Of a stretch of 64,000 nt of DNA, positions 10,157 to 19,732 are shown one piece after another. Every line of letters starts with the position of its first letter. Position 1 is the first letter of the stretch. The translations under genes were made by a program, and so were the position numbers. The DNA comes from Thiothrix subterranea. Its GTDB lineage: Bacteria; Pseudomonadota; Gammaproteobacteria; Thiotrichales; Thiotrichaceae. The notes below the pieces were generated by a model. That model saw only the letters and a program-made list of their open reading frames with translations, had not been told where the DNA came from and searched no databases. Where the stretch lies: NCBI RefSeq assembly GCF_030930995.1, contig NZ_CP133217.1, positions 3,400,001-3,464,000 of the forward strand, given 5' to 3'.

Positions 10157-11803
10157 CTACTCCTTGTTAGCGTCTGCGGCGGGCGCTGCTTCAGTCGCAG
10201 GCGCTTCCTCAGCACCCATTTGCTGCTGCATTTGCTGCAACTGTTTCATAATCTCGATGGTTTCTTTAGGCACATCATCGCTCTCTTCCAGTAACTGGAT
10301 GATTTCCGGGGTCAATCCTTCTGTCTCGATCTTTTTCATCAAATCTTCAGGAATGCCCATATTCGGGTCGCCGCCATCTTCCATCATGCCTTGATCCATG
10401 CCCGGCGGCGCCAGCATAGCCACAAAGTCAGCAAACGGCATCTGTTTGCCATTCAGGGTAACATTTTCGCCCGCCAGCTCGATGGCACTGGCAATTTTCT
10501 CACCGTCCAACTTCAGCAAACCCTGTTCACTGAGCGGCGTCAACATCAGCTCAGAACCGGGAGGCAGCAAGGCTTTATCGGCATCCAAAGTTACTTTACC
10601 CTTCATCAGTTTTGCCCAGTCATTGGGGCCATAACTGGCAAGCGCCATCATATCGGGGGCTGCTTTACCCGTGTAGGTCAAATCCACATCGGCATTCAGC
10701 TTACCTTTGGGGCTTTCGGTCAAGAGCGTGGTATGCAGACGGCTTTTGTCAGTTTTCAGCACTTTAGCAAACAAGGTTTCGACGACTTTGCCAGTAGTAT
10801 CGGTCAATTGCGTCATCAACTCCTGCTGTTTTTGCTGGCCTTCCGGGGTTTCGGTGGCTTCGCTGCTCCACAGCATTTGGTTCTGGAGGCTTTGCAACTC
10901 GGCTTGTAGCTTGCCCAGTTCCTCTGCACCAGCCATATCCAAGCCGCTGAGATCGAGTTTGAAATCCAGCTTGCTGAGCGCATCGTCTACGCCTTGAATA
11001 TTGGTGGCTTGCGTGGTGATTTTAAAGGCTAATTCATTGTCAGTGATACCGCTGTCGGACTGCATCGCCAAATCAAAGCTGACTGGCACGGTCGTCTCTT
11101 CCGCTAAAATGCTCACGCCCGGCATTTTGAGATCAAACGTGCCCAAGGCTTGCCCGCCAATCATGCCGGTCATGTCGCCTTCTAATTGCATGGAAGGCAG
11201 GGTGAATTGTGCCGTGGTATCTTTAATCTCAATTTTACCCGCTTGCACTGAAATTTTACCCGTCATATCCGGCGCAGAAGTGCCAGACAGGGTAATGCTA
11301 TCCATCTGTGCGGTCGTGCCATCCTGATCGACTTTCAGCGGATTCGTGGTGAAGTGGTAATCCGTATTGCCACCAAAACCAATCACGGTGTGGCCTTCTA
11401 ACGGCGCTTTACCCGCAAATGCCGTGGTTAACCATTCACGCTGCTCCGCATCCAACGCTTCCGTATCCAGTTGGGTGTGAATTCGCGCCGTGCCGAACTG
11501 CACTGGGCTGCCACCACCGATAAACACCGGGCCATTGCTAATCTCATTGATGAATTGGATTTCACCCAAACCGCTCAAGGGTGGCACGTCCATGATTAGC
11601 TTGGTAATCGCAGTAGCGCCCAAGGCGCTTTTTTCGTAGCTAACCAGTTCTTGCTTGATACCACTTTGGGCGGAGGCTTGATTTTGTTGGTCGATAAACT
11701 GTTTCAAGGTGGTTTCAGTCTGTTGACCGACATACCAAGTAGTACCGCCCCACGCGACCAGCAAAACAACGGGAACAGACAGCAGTGTAACTAACTTTTT
11801 CAT
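10157..11803 (-). CDS. YdgA-family (DUF945) envelope protein
   Basis: 548 residues with an uncleaved-looking N-terminal membrane helix (KKLVTLLSVPVVLLVAWGG) and a long beta-rich extracytoplasmic part. The early segment TWYVGQQTE and the repeated beta pattern are typical of the DUF945/YdgA family, whose function is unknown. The C-terminus is rich in Gln, Met and acidic residues (KQLQQMQQQMGAEEAPATEA). I begin it at the ATG at 11803, preceded by AGGA, since it puts the signal-anchor at the start. It is the first gene of the run into cnoX and the chaperone genes. Confidence 0.75.
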   Translation of the reverse strand: MKKLVTLLSVPVVLLVAWGGTTWYVGQQTETTLKQFIDQQNQASAQSGIKQELVSYEKSALGATAITKLIMDVPPLSGLGEIQFINEISNGPVFIGGGSPVQFGTARIHTQLDTEALDAEQREWLTTAFAGKAPLEGHTVIGFGGNTDYHFTTNPLKVDQDGTTAQMDSITLSGTSAPDMTGKISVQAGKIEIKDTTAQFTLPSMQLEGDMTGMIGGQALGTFDLKMPGVSILAEETTVPVSFDLAMQSDSGITDNELAFKITTQATNIQGVDDALSKLDFKLDLSGLDMAGAEELGKLQAELQSLQNQMLWSSEATETPEGQQKQQELMTQLTDTTGKVVETLFAKVLKTDKSRLHTTLLTESPKGKLNADVDLTYTGKAAPDMMALASYGPNDWAKLMKGKVTLDADKALLPPGSELMLTPLSEQGLLKLDGEKIASAIELAGENVTLNGKQMPFADFVAMLAPPGMDQGMMEDGGDPNMGIPEDLMKKIETEGLTPEIIQLLEESDDVPKETIEIMKQLQQMQQQMGAEEAPATEAAPAADANKE

Positions 11804-11862
11804 TATAGATTCCTGTAGGATGTATTTTGACACTTGCGCGAAGTGTACCAGAGAAAAAAGTT

Positions 11863-13419
11863 TCAGCGCCCCAACATTTGTTTAAACGGCATTCCCAGCA
11901 ACCGCAGCGCTATAAAATAGCTGCTTAACGCCAGCGCGATCAGCGCCGTCAACCAGCCAATTCTTGCCACTGTGGAAGCCGTTTGCCACCAGGCATCTGC
12001 CGGAGATGCCAACCAAACCAACGCCGTCATCGCTAGGCAAGCTGCACCGATTTTCAGCAAAAAGACGCGCCAGCCTTTTGTCGGTTGAAAAATCTGCTGT
12101 TTACGCAAGTGATAAAACAACAAACCCGCATTCACATACCCCGCCAAAGCGGTTGCTAATGCTAAACCTGCGTGCGCTCCCGCGATACCCGAAAAATACC
12201 AAGGCAACACAATCAACACATTCAGCGCCATATTCGCCCCAATCGCGATCATGCCGATTTTAACCGGGGTTTTGGTATCTTGACGCGAATAAAAACCGGG
12301 CGCTAACACTTTCACCAGAATAAACCCGCTTAAGCCGACCGCATACGTCATCAAACTCAAGGATGACATTTGCACATCACGCCACGCAAATTCACCGTGC
12401 ATCATCACCGTTGCCAAAATCGGCTTTGCCAACAACACCAAACCCAGCGTCGCAGGCAGCGAAATCAACACCCCCAGCCGCAACGCCCAATCCATCGTTT
12501 GCTGAAATTGCGCCGCATCTGCCTTGGCATGGTCGCTGGATAATTTGGGCAAAATCACCGTCCCCAACGCCACCCCGACAATCGCCAACGGCAATTCCAC
12601 AAAACGGTCGGAATAATACAACCACGAAATACTGCCCACCGCCAAAAACGACGCCAGCAAGGTATTGATCAACAAATTCAACTGTGCGACTGACGAACCA
12701 AACAAAGTCGGAATCATCAGCGTCATAATCCGGCTAACCCCTTCGTGCGCCTTACGCAAACGGAAACGCGGTAGCAATCCCAAGCGTGTCAAGGTCGGCA
12801 ACTGGAACACCAATTGCGCCAACCCCGCAAAAAACACTCCCCACGCCAATGCCAAGATTGGCTCGTCAAAGTAAGGCGCACCCCACACCGCCGCCGCAAT
12901 CATCACCACATTCAACAACGCAGGCGTTAAAGCCGGAATCGCAAACCGATGAAACGTATTCAAAATTCCACTGACAAACGCCGTCAGCGAAATAAATAAA
13001 ATGTAGGGAAAGGTAATCCGCAACATTTCCACGGCTAAATCCGGTCGCGCACTCGGTTTGCTGGCAAACCCCGGTGCAAACACCCACATCACCACAGGTG
13101 CTGCCAACACCCCGATGACGGTAATCACCAGCAAAATCAGCGCCAGATAACCCGCCACATGATCAATCAAATCCTTGAGTTCTGCCTGACCACGCTTTTC
13201 CTTGTATTCCGACAACACCGGCACAAAGGCTAACGAAAACGCTCCTTCCGCAAACAAACGCCGCAACAAATTAGGGATGCGAAATGCCACATAAAACGCA
13301 TCGGTTGCGCCATCCACTGGAAAATAACGCGCAACAATCATATCGCGCAGCAAGCCCAACACGCGGGAAATCATGGTCATGGCGCTGATCACAGCACCGG
13401 AACGCAATAAACGGCTCAT
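11863..13419 (-). CDS. murJ: Lipid II flippase MurJ
   Basis: 518-residue polytopic inner-membrane protein of the MOP/MATE superfamily that moves lipid II across the membrane for peptidoglycan synthesis. It begins with the MurJ signature SGAVISAMTMISRVLGLLRD and contains DAFYVAFRIPNLLRRLFAEGAFSLAFVPV, both highly conserved, and about 14 hydrophobic segments. Arg residues that line the MurJ cavity are kept in these segments. It is 59 nt upstream of the DUF945 gene and on the same strand. Confidence 0.97.
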   Translation of the reverse strand: MSRLLRSGAVISAMTMISRVLGLLRDMIVARYFPVDGATDAFYVAFRIPNLLRRLFAEGAFSLAFVPVLSEYKEKRGQAELKDLIDHVAGYLALILLVITVIGVLAAPVVMWVFAPGFASKPSARPDLAVEMLRITFPYILFISLTAFVSGILNTFHRFAIPALTPALLNVVMIAAAVWGAPYFDEPILALAWGVFFAGLAQLVFQLPTLTRLGLLPRFRLRKAHEGVSRIMTLMIPTLFGSSVAQLNLLINTLLASFLAVGSISWLYYSDRFVELPLAIVGVALGTVILPKLSSDHAKADAAQFQQTMDWALRLGVLISLPATLGLVLLAKPILATVMMHGEFAWRDVQMSSLSLMTYAVGLSGFILVKVLAPGFYSRQDTKTPVKIGMIAIGANMALNVLIVLPWYFSGIAGAHAGLALATALAGYVNAGLLFYHLRKQQIFQPTKGWRVFLLKIGAACLAMTALVWLASPADAWWQTASTVARIGWLTALIALALSSYFIALRLLGMPFKQMLGR

Positions 13420-13502
13420 GGTTTAACGGGGTTTCCACAAAAAGAAGCCGCGATTCTGCCCGAATCACGTGCAAAGGTCATGCAGGAAATGTGGATTTGC
13501 CG

Positions 13503-14333
13503 TCACATCTGCCCCAATGCCGAGTGTTGGAACAACACTTTGCCCATGTAACGCGCCCCTTCCTTGGTCAAATGCCGCCCGTCATACGAAATCAAATTCA
13601 CATCATCGGTAAACAACGGGCAGCTCGTATCATCGCCACACACCAAATTGTGCGGGTCAACAAACAATACCTCTTTGCCTAAGCCCTTTGCCAACACTGC
13701 ATTGATGGCTTTTGCTTCGCTAGGGTCTACCTCATTTTCCAACTTTTTCAAATCATTGGCAGGCATTCGCAAGTATTGCCGCACCGAAATTTTGCCGAAA
13801 AACTTGCTGCCGACCACCACTACCCGTTGCCGGGGTTGCAAACCCAAGGTATGCAAGGTCTGTGGCAATGCCGCCGCAATCTCCGGTTTCCAGCGGGATG
13901 CAAAAATCACCACATCGGCTTCTTGCATCTGCGCTTTCGCACGCTCCAAACTGTCGGCTCGCTCTGGCGTGGCACACAAGCTACGATCTTTGGCGGCGAT
14001 ATACTTAGGGGCTGCATCGCCCGCCACGGTTTGGCAGTCATACGGAATAAAACGCAGCGCAATCTGGTAATCACGCAGATACCCGTTTTCCTGCATACTG
14101 TTCAGAAAATCGCAGGCGTAACTGTCGCCGACAATCAGCGCTTTTTTCGTCGATTTAGTCGTGTCAAACGTCTGCCCTGTCAACGCACGGCACTGGGAAA
14201 AAGCGTATTCGCCACTGGCTTTGGTATCAGCCGCCGTCATCAAATTTTGTTTCAACGACGTTTCTGCCGCCATCGCCGTCGACATAGACCACACCACCAT
14301 GCTGGCAAGCAACCCTGCTGCTTTGCGAAACAT
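13503..14333 (-). CDS. Periplasmic SGNH-hydrolase-like protein
   Basis: 276 residues after choosing the ATG at 14333, which has a strong AAGGAGGT Shine-Dalgarno; an in-frame TTG at 14348 lies upstream. A signal peptide ends near AMAAE. IVGDSYACDF supplies the GDS block I serine and SYDGRHLTKEGA near the C-terminus supplies the Asp/His block V, the layout of SGNH domains attached to acyltransferase-3 proteins. Here the domain stands alone. It may edit acyl groups on an envelope glycan, which is inference. Neighbours give no pathway clue. Confidence 0.65.
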   Translation of the reverse strand: MFRKAAGLLASMVVWSMSTAMAAETSLKQNLMTAADTKASGEYAFSQCRALTGQTFDTTKSTKKALIVGDSYACDFLNSMQENGYLRDYQIALRFIPYDCQTVAGDAAPKYIAAKDRSLCATPERADSLERAKAQMQEADVVIFASRWKPEIAAALPQTLHTLGLQPRQRVVVVGSKFFGKISVRQYLRMPANDLKKLENEVDPSEAKAINAVLAKGLGKEVLFVDPHNLVCGDDTSCPLFTDDVNLISYDGRHLTKEGARYMGKVLFQHSALGQM

Positions 14334-14585
14334 GCAAACCTCCTTCAAATGAGCGCAAACCCGGTACTATAGAACAAATCGGTCAATCAATCCTGCTCTA
14401 CAACGAACGCAACGCCACCTTTTGCCATACAAAAAGAAATTCACCCCAGCAATGAGACGCTGGAAATGGCTTCTTGGCGGACATTAAGAAAATCGCCCAA
14501 CATACTCTCACGATTACGGGTGTTCATTTTATTACGGCTCACAGGTTATGATGTTTGAATTATAGCGCAATGGAACTCCAACGCC

Positions 14586-15365
14586 GTGATACCTCTGTTA
14601 TCCATTCAGCAATTACAGCTTTGTTTTAACACCCCCGACGGCGTGATCGAAGCCGTGCGCGGCGTGGATTTGCAACTCATGGCGGGCGAAACCCTCGCGG
14701 TAGTCGGCGAGTCCGGTGCGGGCAAAAGCCAACTGTTTCACGCCGTCATGGGCTTACTGCCACACAATGCCCAAGCCCGTGGCAGCGTGCAATTTTCGGG
14801 TACAGAATTGCTGAATCAGCCGCCGCGCGTGCTCAATCAATACCGTGGCAAGCGCATGGCGATGATTTTTCAAGACCCGATGACGGCGCTAAACCCGTTA
14901 CTAACCATCGGGCGACAACTCACCGAAGTGCTGGAAGTGCATCAAGGCATGGGCGCGACAGCAGCACAACAGCAAGCACTGACCATGCTCGACCAAGTGC
15001 GCATCCCCGATGCCCACCGCCGCTTACACAGTTACCCGCATGAACTTTCCGGCGGAATGCGCCAACGGGTAATGATTGCAATGGCATTGCTATGCGAACC
15101 CGAATTGCTGATTGCTGACGAACCCACCACCGCTTTGGATGTCACGGTACAGTCCGAAATTCTCGCACTGTTGCGGGACATTCGCGCCCAGCGGCAAATG
15201 GCACTGGTGTTGATTACCCACGATTTACCCTTGGCGGGCGGGGTATGCGACCGCATCGCCGTCATGCGTCACGGTGAAGTGGTGGAAACCGGTGCCGTAA
15301 ACCTTATGTTTGATCACCCGCAACACCTTTATACCCGTGAATTATTGCTTGCTTCCCGATACTGA
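14586..15365 (+). CDS. ABC transporter ATP-binding protein, peptide/nickel type (orphan)
   Basis: 259-residue ABC ATPase. Walker A is GESGAGKSQL at about residues 42-51, Q-loop IFQDPMTALNPLLTIG, signature LSGGMRQRV, Walker B LLIADEPTTALDVT, and H-loop ITHDL. The DPMTALNP segment and the overall pattern place it with DppD/OppD/YejF-type importers. It starts with GTG. No permease, binding protein or second ATPase is adjacent, and it lacks the C-terminal oligopeptide extension with the FeS-like cysteines. Its membrane partner must be encoded elsewhere. Confidence 0.8.
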   Translation: MIPLLSIQQLQLCFNTPDGVIEAVRGVDLQLMAGETLAVVGESGAGKSQLFHAVMGLLPHNAQARGSVQFSGTELLNQPPRVLNQYRGKRMAMIFQDPMTALNPLLTIGRQLTEVLEVHQGMGATAAQQQALTMLDQVRIPDAHRRLHSYPHELSGGMRQRVMIAMALLCEPELLIADEPTTALDVTVQSEILALLRDIRAQRQMALVLITHDLPLAGGVCDRIAVMRHGEVVETGAVNLMFDHPQHLYTRELLLASRY

Positions 15366-15430
15366 ACATTTCTTTATTCTGACAGTCTGAAGCAGTAGAC
15401 TGGGCTTCGGGGGCAAACAAGGAAATCATT

Positions 15431-16177
15431 ATGCACACCACATCGCACACCGTATTCGCAGGATTATTGCTGATCAGCAGTTTGCTCCCTGTCAGCGGCT
15501 GTGCCGGGGAAATCCTAAAAACTGACGTTGCCGCATTGTGGCAACCGGGGTGGCAATGCGGGCAAGTTGGGCGCGTCAGCAAAGCGTTTGTAAATTCACT
15601 GATTAAAAACAATGATTTACACGGTTATTCCTTAAAGGGTGTGACCCTGCCGTTGTTGATCGGGCAAAATCCGGCGGAATCGGGCGCTATTTTATTCGCC
15701 AAACGGGACAATGTTTGGCAAGCCTACCCCATTGCGGATGGCAGTGCGGTACTCGCCGCTTACAGCACGCCATCGTTGAACCGCGTGACCTTATTTGCCA
15801 CGTGGGGACGCGAAGGCTCCGGCAATGATTACATTGTTTTGCAGGGCAAAAACCAGTTGAGCGACTTCAGTTGCACCACCGTGCATCTTCCCGCTGAATT
15901 AAATCGCCCGAATTGGGGCAACCATTACCCCGGTCTGCACGATTTCAATATGGATAAGCAAGGGCGCGGCACACTGATCACGGCAGCTTATGTCCCAGCA
16001 GGCAGCGGTGAACGCAAACAATGGTATCAATACAGCAGCAATGACTGGGGCAGCAGTTGGAGCGAAGCCCGCAAAATACCCGCCATGCCCGCCAAACTGA
16101 GCGGCATTTTTCAGCCGATGACGGAGATTCCCGCCCCCGCCTGGCTGGTAAAAAGCTTAGTGGCAAGCACGCCGTAA
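15431..16177 (+). CDS. Putative lipoprotein of unknown function
   Basis: 248 residues. The N-terminus ends in a lipobox-like LLPVSGC at about residues 18-24, suggesting lipid attachment and an outer-membrane location. The rest is a soluble domain with repeated aromatic strands (WYQYSSNDWGSSWSEARKIP), reminiscent of beta-propeller sialidase-like Asp-box repeats, though only one such motif (SSNDWGSSW) is clear. I do not recognise a family. It converges on the methyltransferase gene with a 2-nt gap. Confidence 0.6.
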   Translation: MHTTSHTVFAGLLLISSLLPVSGCAGEILKTDVAALWQPGWQCGQVGRVSKAFVNSLIKNNDLHGYSLKGVTLPLLIGQNPAESGAILFAKRDNVWQAYPIADGSAVLAAYSTPSLNRVTLFATWGREGSGNDYIVLQGKNQLSDFSCTTVHLPAELNRPNWGNHYPGLHDFNMDKQGRGTLITAAYVPAGSGERKQWYQYSSNDWGSSWSEARKIPAMPAKLSGIFQPMTEIPAPAWLVKSLVASTP

Positions 16178-16179
16178 CG

Positions 16180-17736
16180 TCAAACCAGCAAACCATGCCG
16201 CGCAAATACACTCAGCAAATGCTTAACATTCGCCGCAATTTCTTTTTCCAAGCCTTTAGCGCTGACTTGTGCTTGTTTATCACCGGGGATTGGTAACGCC
16301 CCGGCGGTCACTTCCTCACACAAAAGCTGGGTAAGTTCGGGAACAGTGTGCGTGCCATCCAACGCCTGCAATAAGCGGCTGGAGAAATTATCAAGGCTCA
16401 GGGCTTGATGGCGAATACTGGCTACACTTTGCCAGCCTTCAGCCGCTTGCAAGCGTGCCAAAGCACTGACTTCAGGGCGTTCCGACCATTCGGGTTTGAT
16501 TAAGCAAGGGTGCAAATGCCCATACACCGCACGATAACTGTACAAGCTGAACCATTCACTCACCAATTCGCTGCGAGCATTCGCAAATTGCTTGCCGCCA
16601 GCATCACGTACCCGTTCGGCGGCATGAGCGTATAACTCGTTGAAATCCGGTGTGTAAGGGTGTACTTCCTGCAAATACAGCAAGGCGGCTTTGCTCAGAG
16701 GGTGCGTTACTGTCAGCTCAGTATTGTCTGGCGTCAAAAACGCCACCGGCTTGGTATTGCTCAGATTCGCTTTGCCTTTAAGCCGTAAATCCGCGCTGTA
16801 AAAAAATTCGGTGAACACATCCACATCCACCGCGCGTTCCAGCGGCACATCGGCACGGCATAACACGCTTTTGCGGAACGCCCGCATTCGCACAAAATCC
16901 ATCCATTGCTCATGCTGCAACGGGTCTTCAATATCACCCAAGGCAGCTTGCGCGACTCCGCTCAGCGTAGTGTCGAACAAGGTGTGCAAATCGGTTTCGC
17001 ACACGTATTGCAATTCATGCCGCTGGGCATCAGCAAGGAATTCGCTAAACAAAAAAGCGTTGTTTTCGCCCGCCAAATATTCGTGCAATAAATAACTGGG
17101 GTGCGAACCGAGCAAATAAGTGATTTCTTTTTGCACATAACGCTGACTGTCCGCTTCCGCCCCTACTAAGGCTTGTTGCAAACGCTCTAAAGCGGCAATC
17201 GCGGTATGGTATTTAGCCGCCGCCCCTGTTACCTCGCGGGTCGCGTGCAATAATAAATCACGCAAACTGCCCCGCATCCGCCAGCCGGGAAGTAAGTTGT
17301 AACTGATGTACGCCAGCCCGTGCGGTGTGAGGCATTCCCGCGCCACCGCCAAGATTTTTTCACGAACTACCGCAGGGACCCAGGAATACACGCCGTGGGC
17401 AATGATGTAATCAAACTGCCCCAACGCGGCAGGGTCAATCTCCAGAATATCGCCCACCTCCAAACGAATATTTTGCAGCGGTAATTGCTCGACAATGCGC
17501 TGCCCGATCGCCACTTGCGCACCCGATAACTCCACCCCCACAAATTCGCTATGGGGTAAATGCCACGCCATCGGGATCAAATTACCGCCGGTTGCCGAAC
17601 CCAACTCCAATACCCGGCATTGTTGTGGTGAGGCAGTCGGAATCCCGAATAAACGCCCTAATGTCGCCAGATTACCAGGGTGCGTTTCGGGGAAAGGATT
17701 GGTTTCGTATGCAAGTTCATCATAAAAATCGACCAT
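16180..17736 (-). CDS. SAM-dependent methyltransferase with regulatory domain
   Basis: 518 residues from the ATG at 17736 (an in-frame TTG at 17757 lies upstream). The N-terminal class I methyltransferase fold has LELGSATGGNLIPMAW as the SAM-binding motif I and FDYIIAHGVYSWVP as motif IV-like. The middle part matches the methyltransferase regulatory domain seen in proteins such as PKMT-like bacterial protein methyltransferases. A C-terminal helical segment follows. Substrate unknown; members in pathogens methylate outer-membrane proteins, so a protein target is plausible. It lies 28 nt downstream of the membrane-fragment gene on the same strand. Confidence 0.8.
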   Translation of the reverse strand: MVDFYDELAYETNPFPETHPGNLATLGRLFGIPTASPQQCRVLELGSATGGNLIPMAWHLPHSEFVGVELSGAQVAIGQRIVEQLPLQNIRLEVGDILEIDPAALGQFDYIIAHGVYSWVPAVVREKILAVARECLTPHGLAYISYNLLPGWRMRGSLRDLLLHATREVTGAAAKYHTAIAALERLQQALVGAEADSQRYVQKEITYLLGSHPSYLLHEYLAGENNAFLFSEFLADAQRHELQYVCETDLHTLFDTTLSGVAQAALGDIEDPLQHEQWMDFVRMRAFRKSVLCRADVPLERAVDVDVFTEFFYSADLRLKGKANLSNTKPVAFLTPDNTELTVTHPLSKAALLYLQEVHPYTPDFNELYAHAAERVRDAGGKQFANARSELVSEWFSLYSYRAVYGHLHPCLIKPEWSERPEVSALARLQAAEGWQSVASIRHQALSLDNFSSRLLQALDGTHTVPELTQLLCEEVTAGALPIPGDKQAQVSAKGLEKEIAANVKHLLSVFARHGLLV

Positions 17737-17764
17737 AACAGCGGGCTTCCTACGCAAAGCAACG

Positions 17765-18253
17765 TCAATGAATTGGCAATGCTACCACCATCCTGAATTC
17801 CAAACGGGCATTACCTGCCGCTTTTAGCCAGAAATTTTGCACTGCCAATTGATGCGTAGGGGTTTGCTTGAATTGCATGGTGTACGTGTCATCCACCGCG
17901 ACTGCGCCCAACTCTGAACGCACAGGAGCAGACTGCCACACTACCATGCCATTACGCACATTCAAGATGTATGCCACACCCTCGCGCCCATTCAAACGCT
18001 TTTGAGTTGTCAATGTTTTCAAGTTTTGTCGCATCACAGGGTCATCAATCGGGCTGAAACGCCCATCGTCTTGGTATTCCAAACTTCCCAACAAATCATA
18101 CAGCAGTTCGCCCTGTACCTCAGGATTCGCTGCCAGCTTATAAGGGAACACCAACAGGACTGCTGCTAAAAACGTTAGCATCAATCCTGTTAGGGCAATC
18201 CCCAAAGCAAAATGACGGGCGATGTTACGCTGCGCCGCGTACCGTCGTTGCAT
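17765..18253 (-). CDS. Single-pass membrane protein resembling a sensor-kinase N-terminus
   Basis: 162 residues. One transmembrane helix (about residues 17-38, ALGIALTGLMLTFLAAVLLVF) is followed by an extracytoplasmic domain of about 120 residues. The domain resembles the periplasmic sensing part of histidine kinases, with a strand pattern VAYILNVRNGMVVWQSA. It ends right where a second helix and HAMP would be expected. No downstream kinase frame follows; the next gene is the methyltransferase. It could be a small sensor-like protein or a truncated remnant. Confidence 0.5.
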   Translation of the reverse strand: MQRRYAAQRNIARHFALGIALTGLMLTFLAAVLLVFPYKLAANPEVQGELLYDLLGSLEYQDDGRFSPIDDPVMRQNLKTLTTQKRLNGREGVAYILNVRNGMVVWQSAPVRSELGAVAVDDTYTMQFKQTPTHQLAVQNFWLKAAGNARLEFRMVVALPIH

Positions 18254-18344
18254 AGTATTCCAACCTATCTAACACTCTAATACTTAGATTATAGACCAGA
18301 ATAAGAAAAATGAATCGAAACTGAACGAAAGAGTCCGCAAAAGT

Positions 18345-19715
18345 TCAATCGCCGCGATAAACGGCTTCTAAATAGTGATAAACGGCAAATAAACCCATCG
18401 CCTCCCCACCCACCGGACGACCGGCGCGTTCACGGGTATTCCAAGCCATCACATCAAAATGCGCCCAAGGTGTGGATTCCGGCACAAATTCATTCAGGAA
18501 TAATGCCGCTGTAATTGCACCGCCATAGCTCCCGCCACTGTTGGTAAAATCGGCACAGCCGCTTTTCAACTGATCGAAATACGGGCGATGCAAGGGCAAA
18601 TTCCAAATCAATTCCTCCGCCTCCGCCGCTACTGCTTGCAGCTTAGCGGTCAATGCTTGGTTATTGCTGAAAAACACGGGGATTTCTGTCCCCAACGCCA
18701 CCCGTGCTGCGCCGGTTAACGTCGCAAAATCCAACAGCAAATCTGGCTTGTGACTCACCGCATCCGCCAATGCATCGCACAACACCAAACGCCCTTCGGC
18801 ATCGGTATTATCCACTTCCACCGATTTGCCCGCGCGGGTTGCCAAAATGTCGCCGGGGCGAAACGCATCCCCGCCAATCGCATTGTCCACCGCCGGAATC
18901 AGCACCCGTAACTGCACCGGAAGCTGCAACTGCATAATCAATCGCGCCAAGCCCAGCACATGCGCCGCGCCACCCATGTCTTTCTTCATCAAACGCATGT
19001 ATTGCGACGGTTTAATATCCAAACCGCCGGTATCAAAACACACGCCCTTGCCCACCAACGTCACCGCCGGATGCTCAGAATTACCCCATTGCAAAGTCAG
19101 CAAACGCGGCGCATGAGCACTGGCACGCCCCACCGCGTGGATAGCGGGATAATTCTGCTTCAGCAAATCATCACCCACAATTTCGCTGAAATCGGCATCA
19201 AACGCACGTGCCAATTCCTGCGTAGCGGCAGATAAATGCTGCGGCATCATGTGATTTGCGGGTTGATTCACCAAATCCCGTACCAACGCCACCGCTTGCA
19301 CAAAGGCTTTGGCACGCGCTTGCTGATTTTCCACGAATAACACCGGGCGGGCTTTATTATCCGGCTTGGTGTAATACTCAAAGCGGTAATAGCCTAAACC
19401 CCAGCCAATGCTCGCTTGTAACTGCGCCTCTGCCGACCAATCGCACGCCAGATGGTAATGTCCGCCTGGCAATTTGTTCGGCAATGCCGCCAACGCCCAA
19501 CGTACTCCAGCGTCGGCGCTATAGCCCACCAGCACTTTACTAATGCCACCCTGCCCGTCTGGAATCAAGCACAGTTGCCCTGCATTCGCCTTAAAATCAT
19601 GCAATTTTGCCCATTGCCGTTCCGCCTCAGGCAGAGAGGCGCTAAACGCCTCCCACGCTGCTGGCAACAACGGATGAATCGCCACGGAATGCGCCGGTTT
19701 TTCGTGTGTAAACAT
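18345..19715 (-). CDS. M17 leucyl aminopeptidase family protein
   Basis: 456-residue cytosolic metallo-aminopeptidase that removes N-terminal residues from peptides. The catalytic C-terminal half carries VGKGVCFDTGGLDIKP, MKKDMGGAA and the M17 signature NTDAEGRLVLCDAL, which supply the two-metal site and the Lys/Arg catalytic residues. The N-terminal half is divergent from PepA, and the overall length and sequence suggest a PepB-like or plant-type branch. It lies 17 nt downstream of the large lipoprotein gene. Confidence 0.93.
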   Translation of the reverse strand: MFTHEKPAHSVAIHPLLPAAWEAFSASLPEAERQWAKLHDFKANAGQLCLIPDGQGGISKVLVGYSADAGVRWALAALPNKLPGGHYHLACDWSAEAQLQASIGWGLGYYRFEYYTKPDNKARPVLFVENQQARAKAFVQAVALVRDLVNQPANHMMPQHLSAATQELARAFDADFSEIVGDDLLKQNYPAIHAVGRASAHAPRLLTLQWGNSEHPAVTLVGKGVCFDTGGLDIKPSQYMRLMKKDMGGAAHVLGLARLIMQLQLPVQLRVLIPAVDNAIGGDAFRPGDILATRAGKSVEVDNTDAEGRLVLCDALADAVSHKPDLLLDFATLTGAARVALGTEIPVFFSNNQALTAKLQAVAAEAEELIWNLPLHRPYFDQLKSGCADFTNSGGSYGGAITAALFLNEFVPESTPWAHFDVMAWNTRERAGRPVGGEAMGLFAVYHYLEAVYRGD

Positions 19716-19732
19716 CGTCTTCCCCCTGAATC

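Noticed and set aside
10398-10997. Long open frames opposite the DUF945, dnaK and rne genes
   Set aside because: These antisense frames follow from codon bias of the real genes, lack ribosome-binding sites and resemble no protein family.
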